A DNA stretch of 35,821 nucleotides from JBJXFK01 sp046155505 (lineage in GTDB: Bacteria; Planctomycetota; Phycisphaerae; UBA1845; Fen-1342): assembly GCA_046155505.1 (NCBI GenBank), contig JBJXFK010000322.1:1-35821 (forward strand), in the 5' to 3' direction. Both the position numbers and the translations under genes were made by a program. A model generated the notes under the pieces. The model was not told the origin of the DNA. It did no database searches and saw only the letters and a list, made by a program, of their open reading frames with translations. Positions 7,936 through 15,390 of the stretch are shown in pieces; position 1 is the stretch's first letter; the number at the start of each line of letters is the position of its first letter.

Positions 7936-8223
7936 TCAGAACACTCGGTCGAGTTGCCGGGCTCCGTGCAACACGCGCAGGAGCTCGATGTCGTCGTTCG
8001 CCCTCCGATAGTACAAGCAGTACGAACCGACGACGTGCATACGAACGCCTCGACCAAGGTTTTCGCGCGGCGCACCGGAATCCGGAAACTCGCTCAAGAG
8101 ATCGAGCGCGGTATCGAACTGCTCAAGGAGCGCATCGGCGGCACGAATGCTGTCGCGCGCCACGTACAGCCAGATGTTGAGAAAGTCGTCTTCCGCCAGC
8201 GGCCCGCGACGAACAGTGCTCAT
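7936..8223 (-). CDS. parE: RelE/ParE family toxin
   Basis: This 95-residue protein has the ParE pattern. An N-terminal helix pair (LAEDDFLNIWLYVARDSIRAA) is followed by a second helix with LLSEFPDSGAPRENL. The beta-sheet core is GVRMHVVGSYCLYYRR and DIELLRVLHGARQLDRVF, whose HGARQ motif is the usual C-terminal signature. ParE toxins typically inhibit DNA gyrase; the target here is inferred from the family only. The ATG overlaps the antitoxin stop codon by four bases, so the two genes are translationally coupled. The gene ends 66 bp before the uvrB start. A truncated relative of the gene start is preserved at 9055-9075. Confidence 0.93.
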   Translation of the reverse strand: MSTVRRGPLAEDDFLNIWLYVARDSIRAADALLEQFDTALDLLSEFPDSGAPRENLGRGVRMHVVGSYCLYYRRANDDIELLRVLHGARQLDRVF

Positions 8224-8489
8224 GGCCGGTCGCTCGGCAATCCCAGAATCTTCCTGCCGCGCTGACCGATGTCCTTGGCGGAAAACGCACGGTACTCACC
8301 GCGATCGGCGTGTTCGATCGCGCGACCGATTTCCTCGCGCAGCCGCTCTTCGGTCCAGGGAACCGCAGACAAATCGCCGTGCATCCGCGCGATCGCCGCA
8401 CGGACCACTTGATCGGCGTCTTGGAAGCTGCCCGTCGCGATTAGCTCCTCGACCTGACGTAGCGCATCGTGCGATAATGAGACGTTCAT
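8220..8489 (-). CDS. parD: ParD family antitoxin
   Basis: This 89-residue antitoxin pairs with the downstream ParE. An N-terminal ribbon-helix-helix unit (VSLSHDALRQVEELIATGSF, then DADQVVRAAIARM) should bind operator DNA and autoregulate the operon. The charged C-terminal half (WTEERLREEIGRAIEHADRG) should wrap the toxin. GGAGG lies seven bases before the ATG. A second copy at 9072-9359 differs at 10 of 89 aligned residues by my count, pointing to a recent duplication. Confidence 0.93.
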   Translation of the reverse strand: MNVSLSHDALRQVEELIATGSFQDADQVVRAAIARMHGDLSAVPWTEERLREEIGRAIEHADRGEYRAFSAKDIGQRGRKILGLPSDRP

Positions 8490-8583
8490 CGGGAATCCTC
8501 CGACTCATTTTAACCTTCGCCGGGCGGAGGCGGATGTGACTCGTTGCTTGCGCTGGGCGAAACTCATTTGGTCGAGCACTCCG

Positions 8584-8871
8584 CTACATGCGGCGATCGG
8601 CACGACACTCCACCAGAAACTGTTGCAGGTTCCACTCGCGAACCGCGCCACGATCCGCGTCGTCAATCCCGATCTGAACTTCGCGTTTCAGTTCGTCGAG
8701 GGACATGCCGAATCGCGCCGCGAGCTCCGTGTCCGATTCGTCTTGCGATTCATCGTGATGTCGGAAGAAGGCCAGTGCGGCTTCTACGGCCTCAGCCGCA
8801 TTTTGAAACCGCCCGGCTTCGAGAAGCGATTGGATGTACGTATCAAACTCGCTCGATAAATCGACTCGCAC
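8584..8871 (-). CDS. Orphan ParD-like ribbon-helix-helix antitoxin
   Basis: This 95-residue protein starts at GTG 8871. GGGAGG at 8879-8884 lies seven bases upstream, which favours this start over upstream ATGs in the same frame. The N-terminus, RVDLSSEFDTYIQSLLEAG followed by NAAEAVEAALAFF, is a ParD-type ribbon-helix-helix. The C-terminal half is acidic, with LKREVQIGIDDADRG resembling the toxin-binding helix of the neighbouring ParD proteins. No toxin gene follows: the 94 bp to the next gene could hold at most a 20-residue open frame from ATG 8567, with no ParE features. It is either an orphan antitoxin or the survivor of a broken pair. Confidence 0.75.
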   Translation of the reverse strand: MRVDLSSEFDTYIQSLLEAGRFQNAAEAVEAALAFFRHHDESQDESDTELAARFGMSLDELKREVQIGIDDADRGAVREWNLQQFLVECRADRRM

Positions 8872-9054
8872 AGACGCACCTCCCACACGACGCTGGCGCC
8901 GCCTCTGCGAACGCGGTCGCTTCATTGTATGTAGTCGTGTTGACCAAGCCAACGAGAACTTCACGAGGTAAGCGGCGGCCGTCGGGTCGGCTGCTGGATT
9001 CGAACGGTTCGAGACGCGCACCCAAATACCGACACGACCGCGACTTCGAACGGA

Positions 9055-9075
9055 TCAGCTACGAACCGTACTCAT
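9055..9075 (-). pseudogene. Remnant of a duplicated parE toxin gene
   Basis: The ATG overlaps the stop codon of the second ParD copy exactly as in the intact module at 8220-8223. It encodes MSTVRS and then TGA, against MSTVRRGP in the intact toxin. Similarity to parE ends there. The toxin of the duplicated module was therefore lost after its first five codons. Confidence 0.65.
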
Positions 9076-9359
9076 GGCCGGTTGCTCGGTAATCCCAGGA
9101 TCTTTCTGCCACGCTGACCGATGTCGTTGGCGGTGAATTCTCGGTACTCACCGCGATCGGCATGTTCGATCGCGCGGCCGATTTCCTCGCGAAGCCGCTC
9201 TTCGGTCCAGGGTACCGCAGACAAGTCGCCGTGCATCCGAGCAATCGCCGCACGAACCACTTGGTCGGCGTCCTGGAAGTTGCCGGTTGCGATCAGTTGT
9301 TCGACTTGGCGTGAAGCATCGGGCGACAACGAGACTTCCAGCGGATACCTCCGACGCAT
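9072..9359 (-). CDS. Duplicated ParD antitoxin with a disrupted start
   Basis: The product is nearly identical to the ParD at 8220-8489, with the same ribbon-helix-helix and toxin-binding helix and 10 differences in 89 aligned residues. The position of the original start codon now reads CTG (9344-9342). Its GGAGG-type ribosome-binding site is still present six bases upstream. Translation could begin at the in-frame ATG 9359, adding five residues, but that start has no good ribosome-binding site of its own. Its toxin partner survives only as five codons. The gene may be a decaying antitoxin or may act as an anti-addiction copy for the intact ParE. Confidence 0.7.
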   Translation of the reverse strand: MRRRYPLEVSLSPDASRQVEQLIATGNFQDADQVVRAAIARMHGDLSAVPWTEERLREEIGRAIEHADRGEYREFTANDIGQRGRKILGLPSNRP

Positions 9360-9457
9360 CGTGGGCGACGCTGACCACAAACCAATGCACACTGTTGCTC
9401 GCTGCTATGGCCATCATCGCGACTGATCGCGTAGCATCTTGAGCCACCCGGCAAGTC

Positions 9458-9892
9458 TCATCTCACCAGCGGATTTCGCACGATCAGCCCGGCGAATCGC
9501 GAGAAGTCTCGGTCTGCTGACAACAATTCTGTGACTTGCAGGCTCTGGCATAGCGCCGCGATCCGCGCGTCATGCACCTGCGGCCCGGCGACCTTGCCTT
9601 GACGCAGTGCCGCACACAAAACCGACCAGTGCGTATCGCTTTCGCCGCAGATCATCAGCGATGGAGACCGCATCCAGATATCAACCTGTCGCGTCGCCTC
9701 GTTCATCGTGCTGGCGGGCTTGTAGACGCGCGGATGCGTTACGACCGCGAGAAATTCGTGAACGCACGGCCAGGGGATCATCCACGGTTCGGCACCTTCA
9801 GCGAGTTCTCGGATCACCTCAACCGCGGGCGCGTGCCACACTGAATCCCGTCGATGCGCGTAAACGAGAATGTTGGTGTCGACCGCCGTCAT
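9458..9892 (-). CDS. vapC: VapC-type PIN-domain toxin
   Basis: VapC toxins are metal-dependent ribonucleases that usually cut tRNA or rRNA. This 144-residue protein carries the acidic PIN set: Asp5 in AVDTNILVYAHR, Glu46 in VHEFLAVV, Asp108 in QVHDARIAAL, and Asp127/Asp129 in LLSADRDFSRF. The start overlaps the antitoxin stop by four bases. Context and domain agree; the RNA target is unknown. Confidence 0.93.
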   Translation of the reverse strand: MTAVDTNILVYAHRRDSVWHAPAVEVIRELAEGAEPWMIPWPCVHEFLAVVTHPRVYKPASTMNEATRQVDIWMRSPSLMICGESDTHWSVLCAALRQGKVAGPQVHDARIAALCQSLQVTELLSADRDFSRFAGLIVRNPLVR

Positions 9893-10140
9893 CCGCCGCG
9901 ACCTTCATAGATCGCGCCTCGCAACGCAGCCCAATTCCCGTCGGCGAACTCGGGCGATAAGCCTTCGCCACCAACGGAACCGTCCGCGAGTCGAAATCGA
10001 CTCGGGCCGGTTGCTTTTCTAGGCTGTAAGTATTGGCGGAGGGCTGCGTTGATCAACATGCGCAACGTGACCTTGTCACGCGCCGCGCGGCGCTTCGCCG
10101 CATGGAACAGGTCGTCGCCAATATCTACGGTCGTCTTCAT
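9889..10140 (-). CDS. vapB: VapB-type antitoxin
   Basis: This 83-residue protein pairs with the downstream PIN toxin. MKTTVDIGDDLFHAAKRRAARDK opens a ribbon-helix-helix domain, followed by TLRMLINAALRQYL. The C-terminal region (SRFRLADGSVGGEGL, then WAALRGAIYEGRGG) matches the toxin-binding tail seen in PIN-partner antitoxins. An AT-rich stretch at 10138-10152 immediately upstream is the likely promoter and autoregulatory site. Confidence 0.88.
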   Translation of the reverse strand: MKTTVDIGDDLFHAAKRRAARDKVTLRMLINAALRQYLQPRKATGPSRFRLADGSVGGEGLSPEFADGNWAALRGAIYEGRGG

Positions 10141-10212
10141 ACATATTTATGGTAGCAACGGACCCACCCGAGGGGCAAGTGCAATTTTGCGGCGAATGGC
10201 AATGCACTCACA

Positions 10213-10974
10213 TTATGAAACGCTCAGCAAACCCGACGCCTCTTCCCGACTCGCCAGATGAATCGGCATCCGCTCGCCCAGGATCTTCCGCGCCGTCCGC
10301 ATCGCTACATCCGGATGGTTGTTCTCCGCGCTCAAATGCGCCAGCGCCATCCACTGCATCCGCCCACCATGCCCCGCGACCAAACCGCCGGCTTCGTCGT
10401 TTGAAATATGCCCCTGCCCGCCACGGATGCGCTGCTTCAATTCGCGGTGATACGGCCCGGTTTCGAGCAGGTGCGGGTCATAGTTGCTTTCGACATACGC
10501 CGCATCGACGGTCTCGAGCGCCGCCCGCAGTTCGAGAAACGTATGCCCGAGGTCGGTGAATATGCCCAATCGCCGGCCCGCGTGCTCGACCACGAACGCC
10601 ACGCCGTCGACTGCATCGTGCGGCGTGCGGACGGTATGCACCATCACGTCCTTGAAGCGCAACGTCTCGCCCGACACGAAGTGCCGCAGGTCATACACAT
10701 GCCCGATCGCCTGCTTCGACGCGCGGTAGGTCGGCTCTGTGATGTAGAGCGGAAATCGGAACAGGCGCTGCAACACGCCCGCACAGCCGACATGATCGGC
10801 GTGATCGTGCGAGATGATCAGCGCGTCGACTTTCTTGATGTCGCGGGCGTGTACGCGCATGCGATCGGCCGACCGCCGACCGCTCAGCCCGGCGTCAAAC
10901 AGTAACCGCACGCCGCCCGCCTCGACATAGATCGAGTTGCCGTTGCTGCCCGAATTGAGCGAGAAAGTGAGCAC
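10213..10974 (-). CDS. MBL-fold metallo-hydrolase, WalJ/YycJ-like
   Basis: This 253-residue protein has a complete metallo-beta-lactamase core. The first strand is FSLNSGSNGNSIYVEAGG, and the metal motif is HDHADH (56-61). Further metal-site elements are HTVRTPHDA and IFTDLGH. The C-terminal block GHISN...LAHLSAENN is characteristic of the WalJ (YycJ) group, proposed 5'-3' exonucleases linked to DNA metabolism and cell-wall signalling in Firmicutes. The substrate is not established for this lineage. The start is GTG 10974 without an obvious ribosome-binding site. It lies 48 bp after the GGDEF gene on the same strand and may be cotranscribed with it. Confidence 0.88.
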   Translation of the reverse strand: MLTFSLNSGSNGNSIYVEAGGVRLLFDAGLSGRRSADRMRVHARDIKKVDALIISHDHADHVGCAGVLQRLFRFPLYITEPTYRASKQAIGHVYDLRHFVSGETLRFKDVMVHTVRTPHDAVDGVAFVVEHAGRRLGIFTDLGHTFLELRAALETVDAAYVESNYDPHLLETGPYHRELKQRIRGGQGHISNDEAGGLVAGHGGRMQWMALAHLSAENNHPDVAMRTARKILGERMPIHLASREEASGLLSVS

Positions 10975-11022
10975 GCGGAAAGTGTACCACGGGCGGCACG
11001 CGCGTCGACGCGATCCGTCGCC

Positions 11023-12294
11023 TCAGGCGCTCACATGCGTAGACGACTGCATCTCGGCATCGCCCGCGAGAAACATGCGATTCTTGCCGGTCCGCTTCGC
11101 AGCCAGTAGCGCATCGTCCGCCGCTTTGAGCAGTTGATCGCGCGTTGTGCCGTTCCACGGAAAACACGCCAGTCCGCCGCTGATCGTCAGCGGACCCGGA
11201 GCGCCGCCGCCGAGGCACTTGAACTGATGGCTGGCGATCACCTGGCAAAATCGCTCGGCCAGCGCGATCGGCTCGCGCGGGTGCTGCGAGCCGGGTTGCC
11301 GCGGCTTTTCGCTATCCCAGAAAATCACGACGAATTCGTCGCCGCCGAATCGGGTAACCACGTCGCGCTCGCGCGTGCAGCGAGTGAGCAGCGTGGCGAC
11401 CTCGCGGATCAGCGCATCGCCGACATCGTGCCCGTGGCGATCGTTGTACGCTTTGAAATTGTCGATATCGAACATCAGCACCGTGAGCCGCAAGCGCTGC
11501 TCGCTGGCCTGTGCCAGCAGTCGATCCAACTCGACCTCGAAATAGCGTCGATTCCGCAAGCCGCTCAGGTCGTCGCTATACGCAAGCTCACGCCAACGCT
11601 GTTGCTCAGTCGCCGCTTCGATGATCGGCAGCGCGAGCGTCAAATGCTCGTCGATCCGCTTTGCCGCAGTTTCCGCCGTTGCAGCGTGGTGCGATCCGCT
11701 GACGATGACGCGACCGGCCGCGAGCCGGTCGGCGTAAATGACGTGTTGAAACTGGGGCTCGCTCACTACGCCGTCGGTTGCCGCGGTCTCGCGCAGCTCG
11801 ACCCGCACGCCGCCCGCGCCGAGCGCATGTCGCAACGTCGCCGCCAGTCGTTCGGCGCAAGCGACCGGTCCCTGCGGAATCGCGCGGAGCATCGCCGGCA
11901 ACCAATCGGCGCATTCGCCGAGCTGCGCGACCACGCTTGCATCGACCGCGAGCCCGTGAACCGCATTTGCCACCTCGCGCGGATCCAACGGCTCAAGCAA
12001 ATACTCGTCAGCAAAATCGTCGAGCGCACGCCGGGCGATGGGCTCATCCGGCGGCGGACACGAAACAATAATTCGCATTTGAGGCGAAACTTTGCGCAGG
12101 TTGCGGCCGGCGGTCATCGCGCGGGCACCGATCGACAGCGAAATCAGCACCGCGTCATAGTCCTCTTTGCCGCCGCGCCACAGGCCATCGAGCGGGTGCT
12201 CGGCCAGGCTGATGTCACAGCCGGGCAACGCAGCCACGGCGGCGTCGCGCAGCTCCGCCGGACCGATGACCAGAAGTCGGTTGGTGACACCCAT
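11023..12294 (-). CDS. Diguanylate cyclase with receiver-like and GAF-like N-terminal regions
   Basis: GGDEF proteins make cyclic di-GMP. In this 423-residue protein the catalytic domain starts at DDLSGLRNRRYF (241-252). It has FDIDNFKAYNDRHGHDVGD and the active-site RFGGDEF, with GGDEF at 317-321. An inhibitory I-site RxxD (Arg308-Asp311) sits five residues before it, implying product feedback. Residues 1-115 look like a receiver fold (LLVIGPAELRDAAVAAL, YDAVLISLS, RIIVSC, YLLEPLDP) without the usual phospho-acceptor pattern. Residues 120-230 may be a GAF-like domain. ATG 12294 is preferred because the region upstream reads through low-quality sequence. No transmembrane segment is seen. The next gene upstream also has a receiver-like domain. 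Confidence 0.9.
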   Translation of the reverse strand: MGVTNRLLVIGPAELRDAAVAALPGCDISLAEHPLDGLWRGGKEDYDAVLISLSIGARAMTAGRNLRKVSPQMRIIVSCPPPDEPIARRALDDFADEYLLEPLDPREVANAVHGLAVDASVVAQLGECADWLPAMLRAIPQGPVACAERLAATLRHALGAGGVRVELRETAATDGVVSEPQFQHVIYADRLAAGRVIVSGSHHAATAETAAKRIDEHLTLALPIIEAATEQQRWRELAYSDDLSGLRNRRYFEVELDRLLAQASEQRLRLTVLMFDIDNFKAYNDRHGHDVGDALIREVATLLTRCTRERDVVTRFGGDEFVVIFWDSEKPRQPGSQHPREPIALAERFCQVIASHQFKCLGGGAPGPLTISGGLACFPWNGTTRDQLLKAADDALLAAKRTGKNRMFLAGDAEMQSSTHVSA

Positions 12295-12540
12295 GCTTCG
12301 TGGCGCGGAAGCGCTCCCTCTCCTCAGCCAGTATACGCGGTCCAACCAGCCCCGTTCGAGACCGTGCGCGATTTCGGCACGTTGAAACAAGGCCGTTTGC
12401 GGAGCGGCATCGGCTCAACCGCGAGCGGACCGCGCCGGGCCATGCAATATCGGCCCGAGAATTTGCGTGTATGAACGGTCGTCACAATAGAAAAATTTTG
12501 AAACCTGAATCGTTGGTAAGCCGGGCCGTGTCGCGGACGC

Positions 12541-13329
12541 TTATCCGCGCGCCGGCTCGAGGCCAAGCAGGGCGGCCCGCTCCGCCAGAGTCAGGACGGC
12601 CCGGATCGGCGAACGGGCGGCGGTGTGCGTGCCGTTTGCGGTCGGTGGCTTTCGCTCGACATCCGGAGCAAGCGGCGCAACCGACGCTGCGAGCGACGAT
12701 ATCGTCTGGGCGATACCGTTCATGTCGCGATCGACGGAACCGCCGTTCGCGTGCGAGCCGCTTGCGTGCGTGCCATTTGCGTACGTGCCGTTGGCGCTGG
12801 ACGGCGCGCTGCTGGCTGCCAAGCCGTTCAACGCACGAGCCACATGATCACCGCGCGTCGGCGCGCTCGTTCGCAATTCGCGCAGCGCCGTAATCGCACC
12901 GCTACGCGTATCGTCGAAAATCGGCTCACGCTGCGACGGCAAGTGCCGCTCACGCGAGGCCTGCCACGCGGCGAGCAGGCACTCAAGCTGCGTCCAGTCG
13001 GCAGCTACGCTGACCCCGCGAACATTCCGCGCGGGGCTCGCCCCGCGAACGATGCCATAGGCAAACATGGTCGCGTCCGGATAGAGCTTGCGTAGGTAGT
13101 CGAGGATCGCCAGTTCGTCGGCGTGCACATGATCGAGCCCGACCAGCACCACCGCCGGCGCGACCATCGAACCGGCGATCAGTTGCGTGCATGCATCATA
13201 GACGTCATCGACGTTGGTTCGATCGAAGCCGCGGCTGCGCAGCCATTCGTCCGCCGAGTCCGCCAGTCGGCGATCACCGGTGCGAATATGAAAGGCTGAC
13301 CGCAAGTGGAGTTGCACGTGTTTTCCCAC
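12541..13329 (-). CDS. Receiver-like protein with low-complexity linker
   Basis: This 262-residue protein is not assigned to a named family. Residues 1-125 resemble a degenerate receiver or Rossmann-like alpha/beta domain. AVVLVGLDHVHADELAILDYLRK looks like the beta3-alpha3 region, and the chain has few obvious phosphorylation-site residues. The middle is rich in Ala, Asn, Gly, Thr, Ser and His and is built from a 15-bp tandem repeat (12750-12794). The C-terminus PIRAVLTLAERAALLGLEPARG is a short helix. The start is GTG 13329 or possibly GTG 13317, which is better spaced from GGTGGGA. A sigma70-type promoter lies upstream. It is followed on the same strand by the GGDEF gene, suggesting a signalling pair. 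Confidence 0.65.
   Translation of the reverse strand: MGKHVQLHLRSAFHIRTGDRRLADSADEWLRSRGFDRTNVDDVYDACTQLIAGSMVAPAVVLVGLDHVHADELAILDYLRKLYPDATMFAYGIVRGASPARNVRGVSVAADWTQLECLLAAWQASRERHLPSQREPIFDDTRSGAITALRELRTSAPTRGDHVARALNGLAASSAPSSANGTYANGTHASGSHANGGSVDRDMNGIAQTISSLAASVAPLAPDVERKPPTANGTHTAARSPIRAVLTLAERAALLGLEPARG
12750..12794. repeat. 15-bp tandem repeat inside a coding region
   Basis: Three adjacent units of 15 bp (first unit CGTGCGAGCCGCTTG) encode five-residue units of the type ANGTY, ANGTH and ASGSH on the minus strand. A degenerate unit precedes them at 12735-12749. The repeat keeps the reading frame and lengthens a flexible linker. Confidence 0.7.
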
Positions 13330-13364
13330 CTTCGCTCTGCCGCAGACACCCAGTTCCCCAAAGT

Positions 13365-13392
13365 ATTATGACTCAAGTCTCACCAATGTCAA
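13365..13392 (-). promoter_or_regulatory. Sigma70-type promoter for the receiver-like gene
   Basis: On the minus strand TTGACA (13392-13387) and CATAAT (13370-13365) are 16 bp apart, in an AT-rich stretch just upstream of the start at 13329. The hexamers match those of the imuB promoter, which has an 18-bp spacer. Confidence 0.6.
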
Positions 13393-13547
13393 AATGGAGA
13401 AAGTGGATTTGGCAAAATTTATCAGTTTCGGGGAAATACGGATGACACCGGGGAGGATCGGCCTTTCGTGCCGTCCAAACCGGGCAAAACTCCAGAACGC
13501 GAACCGCGGCCGGTGAATCGAACGTTAACCATTTATATGAAAGGTAG

Positions 13548-15308
13548 TTACACGAATACGCCATGCACGAACCACTGCCCCGTGCTGCCGTCAAAATACA
13601 GCCAGAACTGTTCGCCGCTCGCACTCGCCACGCGAAAATAATCTCGCCGCACGTCGCTGCCGCGCCACCACGCCGTCTCAATCCGCTCCGGCCCCCACGC
13701 ATCCGCCACCGCATACTCGCGACCGGCAAACGCGAACCAGGTGGGCGGGCCGTCCGGAACCGTCGCCACGACCCGCACGGGGATCGGGCGCTCGAACATC
13801 TGCAACGGCCGCGGTAGCTCAAACCTCGGCTGAGCCGCAGTTACCAGCTTTGGCTCGCTCAGCTTGGTCTCAAGTCCGACGTCCGCCACTGGCACGTAAC
13901 GAAACGCACACTCCGGCTGAAAGTCGTCCACGAGCTCGGCCCGCACCACCGACCCATGCCCCAAGCGATTCGTCACGCGATCGAGCAATTCGCCAAGTTG
14001 CTCGTCGCTATTGGGATCGCTCGGAGCGAACAAATCGCCTTGTTGCGCCCGCCAATGCACCACCTCGCCCGCGACCAGGTGAATGGCAATCACCCCGCGC
14101 GAGAGATTGGCCGTCTCAATCTTCTGTCGCAGCAGATCGACCACCCGCTCGACGACGCGCGTCGCCCGCGAAAACCCGACATGCAGCGTCGTCACCTGTG
14201 CCTGATCGTCATAGATCAGGCAATCCAACCGCCGCAGCGCCCCCTGCCGATCGAAAACCTGCGGCAGCAAATCGTCAAGCAGCCGAAGCGCCACCCGCTG
14301 AATCGCTACGCGATCGCGCACCGGCGACTCAAACCCGATTCGCACCGCTGCCGGCGGATCGGCGATGTACGGCGTCACCGACTCAAACACCTCGCCAAGC
14401 GCCTGCTGCAACCGCAAACCGAGGTGTGGCCCAAACCGCGATGCCAGCGAGCTGCGCGGCAACACCAGCAAATCGCCGATCGTCCGCACGCCAAGCCGAT
14501 CGAGCGTATCCGCCGTGCGTTCTTCAATTCGCAGCGATGCGGGCGGAAGTGACGCGAGATAGCCGCTGGTCTGGCCGTCGGCGGCGATGGTGAGGGCCGC
14601 ATCGCACGCGGTCGCGATGGCGATCGCCGCCCCAACCGTGTCGGCTACCGCCGCCCGGGCGTGCAAGCCGTCGCGCAGCAACGCCCCGACCACCTGCTCA
14701 GCCAGCCGCCGATCGGCCAGCCGACCGACATCGACCGGTGATGTGCCCGCCTGTGCTCGCATCGCCCGCGGCGTATACAGACGCCGACAACCGGAAATGT
14801 CGAGCAGCAGCGCCGCGGGAAACACGGGCTCGACGCGCGGACTGAACATCGCCGCCCACTCGGCCAGTTGCAGCAGCAGCGCACGGTCGGCGTGCTCTTC
14901 ATGATCGAGCACGAGCAGACCGGGCAGCAGCGCTTGTGCTTCGCCGAGGGTGATGCCGGACTCGATCCCGACCTGTCGCGCTCGCGGACAGGCGTAGCTG
15001 ACGACGACAGTCGACCCGACACGCCGCGTGAGCACAAGCGGGCGAGACGAGAGATCACTGGAGCACCGCGGCCCTCCGCGGTTTTCGATGGAGGACAGCG
15101 ACCCCCGACTGTCGCCTGGAGCGCAGCCGCCCTCGGCTGCGTTCTTCGCGCTTGTGGAGCAGCCGCCCCTGGCTGCTTTCATTGGCGATTCACCCTCCGA
15201 TCGCCCGTGCTGCACACGATCCGTCGCCAAATGCGGCAGATAAACGCACAGAATCCGCCGCGAACTCTCGATCGGCGCGGCATCCCCGCGTCGCAATTCC
15301 TGCGTCAT
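13548..15308 (-). CDS. imuB: ImuB-like Y-family DNA polymerase homologue
   Basis: ImuB is a catalytically inactive Y-family polymerase relative that tethers the ImuA/DnaE2 mutasome in damage-induced mutagenesis. The N-terminal strand RILCVYLPHLATDRV matches the family, as do PLVLTRRVGS, GITLGEAQALLPGL and LLLDISGCRRLY. The helix-hairpin-helix region (LDRLGVRTIGDLLVLPRSSLASRFG) and a C-terminal ImuB extension follow. ATG 15308 is chosen because AGGGG is seven bases upstream; another ATG lies two codons earlier. About 40 residues, roughly 40-85, between the first and second strands derive from three palindromic repeats. ImuA and DnaE2 are not in the window. A promoter with a candidate SOS operator precedes the gene. 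The family is secure; the exact mutasome role is inferred. Confidence 0.9.
   Translation of the reverse strand: MTQELRRGDAAPIESSRRILCVYLPHLATDRVQHGRSEGESPMKAARGGCSTSAKNAAEGGCAPGDSRGSLSSIENRGGPRCSSDLSSRPLVLTRRVGSTVVVSYACPRARQVGIESGITLGEAQALLPGLLVLDHEEHADRALLLQLAEWAAMFSPRVEPVFPAALLLDISGCRRLYTPRAMRAQAGTSPVDVGRLADRRLAEQVVGALLRDGLHARAAVADTVGAAIAIATACDAALTIAADGQTSGYLASLPPASLRIEERTADTLDRLGVRTIGDLLVLPRSSLASRFGPHLGLRLQQALGEVFESVTPYIADPPAAVRIGFESPVRDRVAIQRVALRLLDDLLPQVFDRQGALRRLDCLIYDDQAQVTTLHVGFSRATRVVERVVDLLRQKIETANLSRGVIAIHLVAGEVVHWRAQQGDLFAPSDPNSDEQLGELLDRVTNRLGHGSVVRAELVDDFQPECAFRYVPVADVGLETKLSEPKLVTAAQPRFELPRPLQMFERPIPVRVVATVPDGPPTWFAFAGREYAVADAWGPERIETAWWRGSDVRRDYFRVASASGEQFWLYFDGSTGQWFVHGVFV
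15058..15182. repeat. Three palindromic repeats inside imuB
   Basis: Copies at about 15058-15087, 15117-15147 and 15153-15182 share one plan: TGGAGC, a GC palindrome with a CCCT-type centre (for example GCAGCCGCCCTCGGCTGC), then a TTTC/TTCTTC-like end. A fourth copy with the same plan is between genes at 24721-24750. Within imuB they remain in frame and add a Gly/Cys/Ser/Ala-rich loop to the protein. Confidence 0.75.
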
Positions 15309-15360
15309 GCGCATTCCCCTGTCGCGATCTGCCGCCGCCCGATTCGTCCAACGCCTCCCT

Positions 15361-15390
15361 ATTATGTGTTCGTGTTTTGTTCGGTGTCAA
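15361..15390 (-). promoter_or_regulatory. imuB promoter with candidate LexA-like operator
   Basis: On the minus strand TTGACA (15390-15385) and CATAAT (15366-15361) are 18 bp apart. The spacer contains GAAC-N7-GAAC, read as GTTC-N7-GTTC on the plus strand at 15368-15382. This is the direct-repeat LexA box known from alphaproteobacteria. Binding there would block RNA polymerase. Damage induction of imuB is usual in other bacteria. The LexA motif of this organism is unknown, so the operator call is an inference. Confidence 0.55.

Noticed and set aside
8960..9040. GTTCGAATCC motif on the minus strand resembling a tRNA T-loop
   Set aside because: No T-stem, anticodon arm or acceptor stem can be formed around it.
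9018..9065. Plus-strand stretch reading YRHDRDFERI, like the end of a PIN toxin
   Set aside because: It is a short match without the rest of the domain, and it lies opposite the decayed parE start, which has a better explanation.
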